Notes: generated by a model from the letters alone, not told the origin. A stretch of 16,750 nt of DNA from an uncultured Dermabacteraceae bacterium (GCA_943913905.1 CALTZZ010000042.1:1-16750); one strand, 5' to 3'; shown: positions 1 to 8,262, numbered from the stretch's first letter. Program-made: numbers and translations.

Positions 1-169
1 GTTCCATTGTGTGGTGTGGCGATAGCGGCCCGGCTGTCCACTTCACCGGATTCTCGGCTAGTGGAGTGATCGGGGTATCCGTGAAGGGCAGTGACGTGCA
101 CGACCGCTCCGGTGCTCCAGAGAAAAAACTGGTGGCGACGGCGGGGCACCCCGCTACAGTGGACGAGTT
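1..169. other. Upstream flank without a recognisable gene
   Basis: These bases precede hrpA. An open frame runs from base 9 to 251 in another phase, but it overlaps the hrpA start, has no ribosome binding site and its translation resembles no family I know. Apart from a possible -10 box close to hrpA I see nothing here. The distal part could be the promoter region of a gene outside the window. Confidence 0.5.
155..160 (+). promoter_or_regulatory. Putative -10 box of hrpA (TACAGT)
   Basis: TACAGT fits the actinobacterial TAnnnT pattern and ends 9 nt before the hrpA ATG at 170. There is no purine-rich ribosome binding site before that ATG, so a leaderless or nearly leaderless transcript is likely. 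No good -35 hexamer is visible. Confidence 0.4.
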
Positions 170-3100
170 ATGGCACGTACCCCGGATTCGACGCTCACGA
201 TCACCTATCCCGACGACCTTCCGGTATCGCAGCAACGTGCCGAGATCATGAAGGCCGTCCGCGACAACCAGATCGTTGTGGTGGCGGGCGAGACCGGCTC
301 CGGCAAAACCACGCAGTTGCCGAAGATGCTTTTGGAACTCGGGTACGGTTCCCGCGGTCGGTTGATCGGCCACACCCAGCCCCGCCGAATAGCAGCACGG
401 AGCGTAGCCAACCGTATCGCTCACGAACTCGGAGAAAAGCTCGGCGAAGGAACGGTCGGGTACCAAGTTCGGTTTACGCGGCAGACCGCCGAAGGCGCGC
501 GGTTGAAGGTCATGACCGACGGAATTCTGCTCTCGGAAGTGCATCATGACCGGCGACTCAAGAAATACGACGCCATCATCATCGACGAGGCACACGAACG
601 CAGCCTCACGATCGACATGCTGCTCGGATACCTCAAACGGATCGCGCGCATGCGGCCCGATCTCAAGATCATCATTACGTCTGCCACGATCGACCCCGAG
701 CGTTTTGCGCAGTTCTTCGCCCGGAAGGATAAAGCCGGGGACGAGCATCCTGCGCCGATCATCGAGGTATCGGGGCGAACCTACCCGGTCGACGTCCGCT
801 ATCGCCCCCTCGTGCTGGAACCAGACGTTGACGAGGGCGAGGACGCTGCCGACTTCCGCTCCGAGGAACGAGACCTGACGCAAGCGATCATTGACGCGGT
901 CGATGAACTGTGTGCCGAAGGACCAGGCGACATCCTCACGTTTCTCCCCGGCGAGCGAGAAATTCGCGAAATCGGCGACGAGCTCGAAGCCCACATGAAG
1001 GGATCGGGCCGCAAGACCGGGAACGTTGACGTTCTGCCACTGTACGGCCGGTTGAGCGAACAGGATCAGCAGAAGATCTTCTCACCGAAAAGCAACGCCT
1101 CGAGACGGATCGTCCTCGCGACCAACGTGGCAGAAACGTCCCTCACCGTCCCCGGCATCACGTACGTCGTCGACTCGGGGCTTGCACGCATATCGCGCTA
1201 CAGTCAGCGCACGAAGGTCCAGCGCCTTCCCATCGAAGAGATCAGTCAGGCGAGCGCAAAACAGCGGTCCGGTCGTTCGGGTCGAACCTCGCCCGGTATC
1301 GCTATTCGGCTCTACTCAGAGCAGAACTTTGAATCGCGCCCAGAGTTCACAGAACCGGAGATCCTGCGTACGTCGCTCGCGAGCGTCGTGCTGCAAATGA
1401 CCGCCCTGGGCCTGGGCGATATCGAGAGTTTCGAATTCGTGGAAGCGCCCGAGGCACGAGCCGTGCGCGATGGCGTGCGGCTCCTTGAAGAGCTAGGCGC
1501 GATCCGAAGCGATCGCCGCGCTCCCGGCGGTCGCGCACTCACCGACATCGGGGAACAGCTGTCACGCTTCCCGCTCGACCCTCGCATGGCGCGGATGCTC
1601 ATTGAGGCATCGCGCCGAGGTGCTCTTCGCGAAGTGCTCGTGATCGTCGCGGCGCTCAGCATTGCCGACCCACGAGAGCGTCCTCTCGACGCCCAAGCAC
1701 AAGCACAGCAAAAACACGCACGGTTCGCGCACGAGAACAGTGACTTCTTGACGTTCCTGAATCTGTGGAACCACGTGCGGGAGCGAAAGAAAGAACTCTC
1801 GAATTCGGCATTCAAGCGCGAAGTGAAGGCGGAGTACCTCCACTACGTGCGAATCCGTGAATGGTGGGACCTGCACGGTCAACTTTCCGACATGTGCCGC
1901 GATGCTGGGCTCACGAAGTCCGATAACCCGGCTGGGGAAGACGCCATCCACCAGAGTCTTCTTGCCGGCCTCCTCAGCCACGTGGGCCTCTACGACGATC
2001 GCTCGCGCGACTACCAGGGAGCCCGCAACGCGAGATTCGTGCTGTGGCCCGGAAGCGTCATCGCGAAAAAACGCCATGACTACGTGATGGTGGCCGAGCT
2101 CGTGGAAACCTCGCGCCTATTCGGTCGGATCGCAGCAAAGATCAACCCCGCGTGGATTGAAGACGTGGGCGACCACGTTCTCAAGCGCTCATACTCTGAG
2201 CCTCATTGGAGCTCCAAGAAGGCCAGTGCAATGGCGTACGAAAAGGTCGCGCTCTACGGCATCCCGATCGTCGCGCAACGTCCCGTCTCGTATGGGCGCA
2301 TCGACCCAGCCCTCAGCCGCGAGATCTTCATCCAGCACGCGCTCATCGAAGGGCAGTGGCGCACCCGCCACCACTTTTATCGCGATAACCGCGCGCTTCT
2401 GGCAGAACTCGAAGAACTCGAAAATAAGACACGTCGCCGCGACCTCCTCGTTGGCGACGACGCCCTCTTTAGCTTCTACGACGCCCGAATCCCGGCCTCG
2501 GTTGTCTCTGCACGACACTTCGATTCCTGGTGGAAGAAACAGCGCCACGAGACGCCGCATCTGCTGCACCTCACCCGCGAAGACCTCCTTGTAAACACGG
2601 ATGAGGACCACACCAACGGGTTTCCCGACACCTGGGTTCAGAGCGATATCACTCTCAAGCTCAGTTACGAGTTCGATCCGTCGGCCGGCCGAGCACACCC
2701 GCAGGCCGACGGCGCCACGCCAACGCCCGCGCAGAAAAAACCTGGAGCGCGTATGAGAGACGGCGTCACGGCAACGGTCCCGCTCGCGGTGCTGGGCCGA
2801 CTTGAGGACACCGGGTTCGACTGGCTGGTTCCTGGGCTGCGCGAAGAGAAAATTGTTGAGCTGATCCGCACTCTTCCGAAAACACTGCGTCGTCACCTGA
2901 TCCCCGCTCCAGACAAAGCGAAGGCAGTGGCCGCGGTCCTGCGAGACGACGACCCGAACGCGGGGGAGCGCTTCGTGGAAGCGGTAGCCGACGAACTCGT
3001 GGCTCTCCCGGGAGTGCCCGATGATCTAGAGCTTTATGGCCCGGAGTTCAATGAGTCGAACCTCCCGGAACACTTGCGCATGCACTTCCGGATCGTCGAT

Positions 3101-4093
3101 GAACGTGGCCGCACGATCGGAAGCGGCGACGATCTGGCGGCGCTCAAGAAGACGTATCGCTCTCGCGTGGAAACGAGTGCTGCGAGGCAGGCGGAATCAT
3201 TCGGCGAGAAAAACCTGGAAGAATTCCCTGAAGCAGACATCCCCAAGTCGCGGCGAAATCGAAGTAACGGCCTCAACGTGGTCGTGTACCCGGTACTGAA
3301 AATCGTGAATCGTGACGGTGCTACGAGGATCGATATGACCGCGATGCCGTCAGCCCAGGACCAGACCCGTGAGCACACGCGAGCTGTGGAGCTGCTCGTT
3401 GACCGTGAGATGAGCGGCGAGAGCATCCAGGTCCTTCAATCGCTCCCAAATCCCACGAAGGTCGCGATTTCACAATCTGCTTACGGAAATGCGAAAGCGC
3501 TGCTTGCCGACTCATCGCTCGCGGCCACAGCGGAACTCATCCGCCGAAGCGACAGCCGGGGCCTCGTTTTTACCCGTGCTGAATTCGATGCCCTCGTGGA
3601 GCATGTCAAAGGCGGGCATGCTGACCTCACACGAACGCTCGTGCTCGCTTCCGTTGACGCCCTGGCCGCCCACGCCAAGCTCACGAAAGCGTTGTCGAAA
3701 GTGACGAGCCTATCCGTCTTGCAACAGCTCACGGCGATCCGCGATCACGCGGCTGGCCTCGTTGCCGATCGGTTCGTGTCGCGGACGCCCGCCCCTATCG
3801 TCCCGGAGCTCGCGCGATACATCGATGCGTCTCGCATCAGGCTGGATTCCATGAACAACAATCCGGCCCGCGACGCTCAGAACGCGTGGCATGTGCAGGA
3901 CCTGACTCAGCTCTGGGAGCAGACGCGCCGCTCACTTCCCGACGATGTCCTGGCTACGGAGGAAGCTCGCGAGATCCCATGGATGCTCGAAGAGTTGAGG
4001 GTCTCCTTCTTCGCGCAGCAGCTTGGAACGCGCTATACCGTGTCCGAAAAGCGGGTGCGTAAAGCGATCTCTGATCTGACCCATCGTTCGTGA
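170..4093 (+). CDS. hrpA: ATP-dependent RNA helicase HrpA (DEAH-box, with DUF3418-type C-terminus)
   Basis: This is a 1307-residue DEAH-box RNA helicase, close to the length of E. coli HrpA (about 1300). Visible motifs in order: Walker A GETGSGKT (residues 40-47), DEAH (139-142), SAT (171-173), motif V region ATNVAETSLTVPG (about 317-329) and motif VI QRSGRSGR (365-372). The ratchet/HA2 and OB-fold region follows, then a long C-terminal half matching the DUF3418 extension of full-length HrpA. The family unwinds RNA in the cytoplasm; E. coli HrpA is implicated in mRNA processing and in clearing stalled or collided ribosomes. The ATG at 170 gives the expected N-terminus and lies just after a possible -10 box. 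The gene appears monocistronic, with a candidate terminator hairpin 6 nt after its stop. No frameshift or missing motif is seen. Confidence 0.96.
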   Translation: MARTPDSTLTITYPDDLPVSQQRAEIMKAVRDNQIVVVAGETGSGKTTQLPKMLLELGYGSRGRLIGHTQPRRIAARSVANRIAHELGEKLGEGTVGYQVRFTRQTAEGARLKVMTDGILLSEVHHDRRLKKYDAIIIDEAHERSLTIDMLLGYLKRIARMRPDLKIIITSATIDPERFAQFFARKDKAGDEHPAPIIEVSGRTYPVDVRYRPLVLEPDVDEGEDAADFRSEERDLTQAIIDAVDELCAEGPGDILTFLPGEREIREIGDELEAHMKGSGRKTGNVDVLPLYGRLSEQDQQKIFSPKSNASRRIVLATNVAETSLTVPGITYVVDSGLARISRYSQRTKVQRLPIEEISQASAKQRSGRSGRTSPGIAIRLYSEQNFESRPEFTEPEILRTSLASVVLQMTALGLGDIESFEFVEAPEARAVRDGVRLLEELGAIRSDRRAPGGRALTDIGEQLSRFPLDPRMARMLIEASRRGALREVLVIVAALSIADPRERPLDAQAQAQQKHARFAHENSDFLTFLNLWNHVRERKKELSNSAFKREVKAEYLHYVRIREWWDLHGQLSDMCRDAGLTKSDNPAGEDAIHQSLLAGLLSHVGLYDDRSRDYQGARNARFVLWPGSVIAKKRHDYVMVAELVETSRLFGRIAAKINPAWIEDVGDHVLKRSYSEPHWSSKKASAMAYEKVALYGIPIVAQRPVSYGRIDPALSREIFIQHALIEGQWRTRHHFYRDNRALLAELEELENKTRRRDLLVGDDALFSFYDARIPASVVSARHFDSWWKKQRHETPHLLHLTREDLLVNTDEDHTNGFPDTWVQSDITLKLSYEFDPSAGRAHPQADGATPTPAQKKPGARMRDGVTATVPLAVLGRLEDTGFDWLVPGLREEKIVELIRTLPKTLRRHLIPAPDKAKAVAAVLRDDDPNAGERFVEAVADELVALPGVPDDLELYGPEFNESNLPEHLRMHFRIVDERGRTIGSGDDLAALKKTYRSRVETSAARQAESFGEKNLEEFPEADIPKSRRNRSNGLNVVVYPVLKIVNRDGATRIDMTAMPSAQDQTREHTRAVELLVDREMSGESIQVLQSLPNPTKVAISQSAYGNAKALLADSSLAATAELIRRSDSRGLVFTRAEFDALVEHVKGGHADLTRTLVLASVDALAAHAKLTKALSKVTSLSVLQQLTAIRDHAAGLVADRFVSRTPAPIVPELARYIDASRIRLDSMNNNPARDAQNAWHVQDLTQLWEQTRRSLPDDVLATEEAREIPWMLEELRVSFFAQQLGTRYTVSEKRVRKAISDLTHRS

Positions 4094-4099
4094 CGCGAA

Positions 4100-4120
4100 G
4101 GTTCCTCGCCACGGGGAGCC
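4100..4120 (+). terminator. Candidate terminator hairpin after hrpA
   Basis: GGTTCCTC (4100-4107) can pair with GGGGAGCC (4113-4120) around a 5-nt loop. This gives an 8-bp stem with two G-U pairs, starting 6 nt after the hrpA stop. The downstream TGTGTGTCGT is only partly T-rich, so termination here is plausible but not certain. Confidence 0.4.
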
Positions 4121-4130
4121 TGTGTGTCGT

Positions 4131-4274
4131 CACCGGATCCCTGCGTGTCGACACTGATTCCTATCGATCGGCACGGGATCCCTGTGCGTGCGTGGGCCAG
4201 GCTAGGGCACCTAATTCTCCATCTTGCCCCGGCGCGGGATCCCCGCGCATGCGTGGGCCAGGCGCGAGGGGCAC
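4131..4274. repeat. Degenerate direct repeats centred on GGATCCC in the hrpA-malic enzyme gap
   Basis: The two best copies, 4175-4210 and 4236-4274, start 61 nt apart. Both have GGGATCCC, then TGCGTGGGCCAGGC, then a G-rich stretch ending in GGGCAC, with three substitutions in the first half and a 3-nt length difference near the end. A shorter third copy (GGATCCCTGCGTG) begins at 4135. The last copy contains a perfect 7-bp hairpin, GCGCGGG/CCCGCGC with loop ATC, at 4232-4248. Open frames through this stretch look accidental. This could be a REP-like intergenic family or decayed non-coding DNA; I do not recognise it. Confidence 0.6.
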
Positions 4275-4372
4275 GCTGCCCGTTCGTGCCTGTCGCTGTG
4301 TGGAGGATGCGGTGGCGTGAGTTGCGGTCTCACAAGACCTCGGGGCCGACGCCGTCAGGGAAACCAACCGCG

Positions 4373-4388
4373 AATTTTTGGGAAAATT
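4373..4388. promoter_or_regulatory. AT-rich inverted repeat upstream of malic enzyme
   Basis: AATTTT and AAAATT are perfect inverted copies around TGGG, and the element ends 37 nt before the ATG at 4426. Such an AT-rich palindrome is conspicuous in GC-rich DNA. It overlaps the place where a -35 or upstream promoter element would fall, so it could be an operator or simply AT-rich promoter DNA. No regulator can be named. Confidence 0.35.
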
Positions 4389-4425
4389 GCAGCCTGGCGT
4401 AGAGCGCCGTGGGACCATGTGAGGC

Positions 4426-5877
4426 ATGACACCTCAACCTTCGGTTAGTTACTCGATCACTATTCGCCTCGAATTCGCTGCGGAATCAATGAAGATTAGC
4501 GCGATCACCGGCACCATTGAGCAGATGGGTGGAAGCGTCACCGCACTGGACGTTAACGCGTCTGGCCCTGAGCGGATGCGTGCGGACCTGACGGTACTCA
4601 CGGCGGGTCACGACCACGCGATGGAAGTCGTGGAGAAGCTGAAGAGTATCGAAAGCGTCGAGATGGGGCGCGTGAGCGACCGTACTTTCCTGGCGCACTT
4701 GGGCGGGAAGCTTCGCATTGAGTCGAAGGTTCCGATCCGTCACCGCGACGACCTTTCAATGGTGTATACCCCCGGCGTTGCCCGGGTCGTGCAAGCGATC
4801 GCCGATAATCCCGAGGACGCTCGCCGCCTCACGATCAAGCGCAACACCGTAGCCGTGGTCACCGACGGGTCCGCGATCCTGGGCCTTGGAGACCTGGGGC
4901 CGCTTGCCGCCATGCCCGTGATGGAAGGCAAGGCAGCCCTGTTCAAGCGTTTCGCCGACATCGATGCCTTCCCGATCTGCCTGGACGCCACGAGCGTGGA
5001 CGACATCGTGGCGCATGTGAAGGCCATTGCTCCAGTTTTCGCGGGAATCAATCTCGAAGACATTTCTGCACCGCGATGCTTTGAGATTGAGGACAGGCTC
5101 CGTGCTGAGCTCGATATCCCCGTGTTCCACGATGATCAACATGGCACCGCCATTTGCGTGGTCGCAGCCCTCACAAATGCCCTGCGAGTGGTCGAAAAGA
5201 AGATTGAATCGGCTCGCATCGTGCTTGCCGGCGCAGGGGCTGCGGGCACGGCGATTCTCCGTTTGCTTCGTGCTGCTGGGGCACGCGACGTCGTCGTCAC
5301 CGATATCGACGGCATCGTGCACGAGGGGCGCGAGAATCTAGAGGGGAGGCTCGGGTGGATCGCCGAGGTCACGAACCCGCGCGGTGTGACCGGCACCTTG
5401 AGCGACGCGGTCAAGGACGCCGACGTGTTCATTGGCGTGAGCGCAGGGAACATCCTGTCTGAAGCAGACGTCGAGTCCATGGCTGAACAGTCGATCGTAT
5501 TCGCCATGGCGAACCCGACTCCGGAGATCGACCCGGCAATCGCTGCGCAGCACGCAGCAGTCGTGGCAACGGGACGTAGCGACTTCGCGAATCAAATCAA
5601 CAACGTTCTTGCATTCCCTGGCGTGTTCCGCGGCATGCTCGATGCACACGCACACGACGTTTCTGATCAGATGCTTCTTGCCGCAGCTTCTGCGCTTGCC
5701 GAAGTGGTGACGCCCGAAGAACTCAACCCCACGCACATCATCCCCAGCGTGTTCAACGACAAGGTCACCAAGGCCGTTGCCGGTGCTGTGGAGCAGAGAG
5801 CGCGTGAGGAAGCGGGCACGCTAGACACCATTACCGGGGCGATCCCCGTGGTCAACGGTGAGGCAATTTTCCTCTAG
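4426..5877 (+). CDS. NAD(P)-dependent malic enzyme with N-terminal ACT domain
   Basis: This 483-residue protein should oxidatively decarboxylate malate to pyruvate, yielding NADH or NADPH, in the cytoplasm. Residues about 7-85 form an ACT-like ligand-binding domain. The malic enzyme part follows: YTPGVA (114-119, with the proposed catalytic tyrosine), MEGKA (166-170, with the catalytic lysine), FHDDQHGTA (234-242, with metal-binding acidic residues), the Rossmann loop GAGAAG (269-274) and NQINNVLAFPG (389-399). The cofactor preference cannot be read with confidence. The length suits the short bacterial class with an added ACT domain, an architecture I know from other actinobacteria. The ATG at 4426 starts the expected conserved PSVSYSITIRLE segment; its GAGG is too close to be a normal ribosome binding site. 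The ACT domain suggests allosteric control by an amino acid or other small ligand. Confidence 0.93.
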   Translation: MTPQPSVSYSITIRLEFAAESMKISAITGTIEQMGGSVTALDVNASGPERMRADLTVLTAGHDHAMEVVEKLKSIESVEMGRVSDRTFLAHLGGKLRIESKVPIRHRDDLSMVYTPGVARVVQAIADNPEDARRLTIKRNTVAVVTDGSAILGLGDLGPLAAMPVMEGKAALFKRFADIDAFPICLDATSVDDIVAHVKAIAPVFAGINLEDISAPRCFEIEDRLRAELDIPVFHDDQHGTAICVVAALTNALRVVEKKIESARIVLAGAGAAGTAILRLLRAAGARDVVVTDIDGIVHEGRENLEGRLGWIAEVTNPRGVTGTLSDAVKDADVFIGVSAGNILSEADVESMAEQSIVFAMANPTPEIDPAIAAQHAAVVATGRSDFANQINNVLAFPGVFRGMLDAHAHDVSDQMLLAAASALAEVVTPEELNPTHIIPSVFNDKVTKAVAGAVEQRAREEAGTLDTITGAIPVVNGEAIFL

Positions 5878-5887
5878 ACCTCTTCGG

Positions 5888-5893
5888 TAAGAT
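5888..5893 (+). promoter_or_regulatory. -10 box for a leaderless DUF3039 transcript (TAAGAT)
   Basis: TAAGAT is followed by exactly 7 nt and then the ATG at 5901, the geometry of a leaderless actinobacterial promoter. It lies in the 23-nt gap after the malic enzyme stop. No consensus -35 is visible 17-18 nt upstream. Confidence 0.55.
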
Positions 5894-5900
5894 CGACGCC

Positions 5901-6320
5901 ATGACTTCTACGCGTCTCGATTCGTTTAGCCCAGCGACTTCCTCCGTGTCGGAACCAAGCGATCCGGGGCACGGCGCGCCGCAGGCGCCGTCGGCTCCCG
6001 GCGCTGCCCCCGGTTCGACGGCCGTCCTCGAAAGGGAAGAACAACTCGAGGATGCCGATCCGGGCGATCATGATCGCTTTGCGCACTACGTGCAAAAAGA
6101 GAAGATCGCCAAGGCGGCACTGAATAATTCACCCGTGATCGCCCTGTGCGGCAAGGTGTGGGTGCCGGGGCGTGATCCGAAGAAGTATCCCGTGTGCCCT
6201 CAGTGCAAAGAGATCTACGAAGGCATCAGTGACGGAAAGAACTCCGGCGGTGATGGCGATAAAGGTGCAGGTCGCGGTGGATTCGGTGGTTTCCGTGGTC
6301 TATTCGGTGGGCGTGGCTGA
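5901..6320 (+). CDS. DUF3039 family protein, putative zinc-binding, with Gly/Phe/Arg-rich tail
   Basis: This 139-residue protein belongs to the actinobacterial DUF3039 family, whose function I do not know. The first 40 residues are Ser/Pro/Ala-rich and probably disordered. The conserved core runs from REEQLED (about 45-51) through DHDRFAHYV (56-64) and ALCGKVWVPGRDPKK (81-95) to CPQCKEIYEG (99-108). Cys83, Cys99 and Cys102, with nearby His57 or His62, could bind zinc. After residue 110 comes a low-complexity tail of Gly, Asp and Lys, then repeated GGFGGF/RGLFGGRG units that resemble RGG-type RNA-binding tails. It probably has its own leaderless promoter and precedes a helicase gene by 40 nt. 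No signal peptide or membrane segment is seen. Confidence 0.85.
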   Translation: MTSTRLDSFSPATSSVSEPSDPGHGAPQAPSAPGAAPGSTAVLEREEQLEDADPGDHDRFAHYVQKEKIAKAALNNSPVIALCGKVWVPGRDPKKYPVCPQCKEIYEGISDGKNSGGDGDKGAGRGGFGGFRGLFGGRG

Positions 6321-6343
6321 GCCGAACCGCTAACCGGCGGCGC

Positions 6344-6349
6344 TATGGT
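6344..6349 (+). promoter_or_regulatory. Putative -10 box of the SF2 helicase gene (TATGGT)
   Basis: TATGGT lies 11 nt before the ATG at 6361, which would give a leader of only about 4-5 nt. The same hexamer occurs as a -10 candidate before clpS (9631-9636) and tRNA-Leu (14348-14353, minus strand), which adds some weight. No clear -35 is present. Confidence 0.45.
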
Positions 6350-6360
6350 GGGTGGCGCTC

Positions 6361-8235
6361 ATGAACGACAATTCCGACACCAGCGCCCCCGACCTCTTCT
6401 CGAGCTATCTCGCTGAGAAGCGAGCAGACCACTCTCCGAAGCCTCAGCAACCTCAATCGCGCACTCAATCCACGCCGAAGCAGCCGTCGGCCTTCGCTGC
6501 GCAGTCCCTCCCTCCGGCCTTTCCGGAACGCGCGGCGTGGGGGACGGCTGGAAAGCTCCGCGCATGGCAGGCCGAGGCACTACACCGGTACCTTGAAACC
6601 CAGCCTCGTGACTTCATGACGGTCGCAACTCCCGGCGCTGGCAAGACCACGTTCGCGCTTCAGATCGCCGCGGGGCTCCTGAAAGAGGGAACGGTGCGCC
6701 GCGTCAGCGTGGTGGCACCCACCGAGCACCTGAAGAAGCAGTGGGCGGATTCAGCACTTCGCGTGGGCATTTCGATCGACCCGAACTTCGTGAACTCGCA
6801 AGGGACCCACGGCTCGCACTATCAGGGCGTTGCGCTCACGTACGCGCAGGTTGGCGCTAACCCGCGCTTGCACCGGGCCCGAACGGAAGCGGAACCAACC
6901 CTCGTGATCCTCGACGAGATTCACCACGCGGGGGACGCGCTTACCTGGGGCGACGGTGTGCGTGAGGCATTTGAGCCAGCGAAACGTCGACTAAGCCTCA
7001 CGGGCACGCCCTTTCGTTCCGACGACGCGCACATTCCGTTCGTGACGTACGAGCCGGATAGCGAAGGATTCCTTCGCTCGAAGGCTGACTACACCTACGG
7101 GTACCGGGAGGCGCTCCAGGACAACGTGGTGCGGCCCGTGCTGTTCATGACGTATTCGGGCCGAATGCACTGGCGTACAAAAACGGGTGACGAGATTTCC
7201 GCTCAGCTCGGTGGCTTGGAAACCAAAGACATCATGCAGCAGGCCTGGCGCACGGCGTTGGATCCGAAGGGTGACTGGATTCCGACTGTGCTCGCGGCCG
7301 CTGACCGGCGTCTCACGGAAGTCCGTCAACACGTGCCAGATGCTGGCGGCCTCGTTATCGCGACAGACCAGAAGGCGGCTCGGGCGTACGCGTCGATTCT
7401 CGAAAGTGTGACGGGGCAGAAGGCCACGCTCGTGCTCTCCGATGACGCGACGGCTGGCGACCGGATCGAGGAGTTTTCGTCATCACTTGATCGCTGGATG
7501 GTCGCGGTGCGCATGGTGTCTGAGGGGGTCGACGTCCCGCGCCTATCGGTCGGTGTGTACGCTACGTCGACCTCGACCCCAATGTTTTTCGCCCAGGCCG
7601 TGGGCCGTTTCGTGCGTTCGCGTACGCGTGGAGAAACGGCGTCGGTCTTTCTTCCGTCGGTCCCCACGCTGCTCGGGCTCGCAAACGAGATGGAAGCCGA
7701 GCGTGACCACGTTCTTGATATGCGGCCGAAGGACGAGCTCGATCCAGAAACGGGCCTCGATGAACAGGCGCTGCGCGAGGCGAACGCGGGAGAACGCACG
7801 AGTGACACGTTGGAGGGAAGCTACGAGGCCCTCGAGTCAGATGCTCACTTTGATCGCGTTCTCTTCGACGGCGGGGAGTACGGCACGCATGCCATGGCCG
7901 GAAGCCAGGAGGAACAGCAGTTCCTAGGGATTCCCGGCCTCCTCGATGCGGACCAGGTGACGACCCTGCTGAAGGAACATCAGAAAAATCAGCAGCGAAG
8001 CGTACGGCCCGCTGACACGGCTGCGGCGCGCCCGAACCATCGGGATGTCAAAGCGCTGCGCAAGGAACTCAGCTCCCTGGTTTCCGGGTGGGCGAAGCGG
8101 ACGAATACACCTCACGGGCAAGTCCACGCAGAATTGCGCCGGCGCGGGGGAGGACCGGCGGTGCCGCAAGCGAGCGCCGAGCAGATCCAGGTGCGAATCG
8201 ACATTCTTCGCGGCTGGTTCGTGGGCAAGAAGTAA
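6361..8235 (+). CDS. DEAD/DEAH box helicase (superfamily 2, COG1061/SSL2-like)
   Basis: This protein of about 624 residues is a stand-alone superfamily 2 nucleic-acid helicase or translocase. Residues 1-60 are Pro/Gln/Ser-rich and probably flexible. Core motifs, numbered from the ATG at 6361: a Q-like region LRAWQAEAL (66-74), Walker A TPGAGKT (90-96), motif II DEIHH (185-189), motif III TGTP (214-217), a motif V-like MVSEGVDVPRL (385-395) and motif VI QAVGRFVRSR (412-421). The C-terminal 200 residues have no domain I recognise. Homologues are widespread in actinobacteria, often beside DUF3039; the exact substrate (DNA or RNA) is unknown. A GTG at 6352 is an alternative start, but the -10 box at 6344-6349 sits too close to it. 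It converges with pncB, leaving a 27-nt gap. Confidence 0.9.
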   Translation: MNDNSDTSAPDLFSSYLAEKRADHSPKPQQPQSRTQSTPKQPSAFAAQSLPPAFPERAAWGTAGKLRAWQAEALHRYLETQPRDFMTVATPGAGKTTFALQIAAGLLKEGTVRRVSVVAPTEHLKKQWADSALRVGISIDPNFVNSQGTHGSHYQGVALTYAQVGANPRLHRARTEAEPTLVILDEIHHAGDALTWGDGVREAFEPAKRRLSLTGTPFRSDDAHIPFVTYEPDSEGFLRSKADYTYGYREALQDNVVRPVLFMTYSGRMHWRTKTGDEISAQLGGLETKDIMQQAWRTALDPKGDWIPTVLAAADRRLTEVRQHVPDAGGLVIATDQKAARAYASILESVTGQKATLVLSDDATAGDRIEEFSSSLDRWMVAVRMVSEGVDVPRLSVGVYATSTSTPMFFAQAVGRFVRSRTRGETASVFLPSVPTLLGLANEMEAERDHVLDMRPKDELDPETGLDEQALREANAGERTSDTLEGSYEALESDAHFDRVLFDGGEYGTHAMAGSQEEQQFLGIPGLLDADQVTTLLKEHQKNQQRSVRPADTAAARPNHRDVKALRKELSSLVSGWAKRTNTPHGQVHAELRRRGGGPAVPQASAEQIQVRIDILRGWFVGKK

Positions 8236-8237
8236 GA

Positions 8238-8256
8238 GAAGGCCGACGGCCCCTTC
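8238..8256. terminator. Possible bidirectional terminator hairpin between convergent genes
   Basis: GAAGGCC (8238-8244) can pair with GGCC..TTC (8248-8256) around a GAC loop, with a two-base CC bulge. It fills most of the 27-nt gap between the convergent helicase and pncB genes. Neither side has a clear T tract. Confidence 0.35.
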
Positions 8257-8262
8257 GCGTGG

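Larger units (their letters stand above)
4094..4425. other. 332-nt intergenic region between hrpA and the malic enzyme gene
   Basis: No convincing gene lies here. In order it holds the possible hrpA terminator (4100-4120), the GGATCCC repeats (4131-4274), a small perfect hairpin GGTCT-CACA-AGACC (4326-4339), an AT-rich inverted repeat AATTTT-TGGG-AAAATT (4373-4388) and the presumed promoter of the malic enzyme gene. A TAGAGC at 4400-4405 is a weak -10 candidate. Confidence 0.6.

Noticed and set aside
9..251. Open frame overlapping the hrpA start
   Set aside because: It overlaps hrpA by over 80 nt in another phase, lacks a ribosome binding site and has no recognisable domain.
1562..2896. Long minus-strand open frames inside hrpA (171 and 235 codons)
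   Set aside because: They are antisense to well-conserved helicase sequence, and long antisense frames are expected from GC-biased codon use.
4124..4402. Open frames of 76-92 codons in the hrpA-malic enzyme gap
   Set aside because: They run through degenerate repeats, have no ribosome binding site, recur in several frames at once and give Arg/Pro/Cys-rich translations typical of chance frames in GC-rich DNA.
6352..6360. GTG at 6352 as start of the SF2 helicase
   Set aside because: It lies only 2 nt after the TATGGT box and would be upstream of the expected transcription start; ATG at 6361 fits better, though the GTG cannot be excluded.
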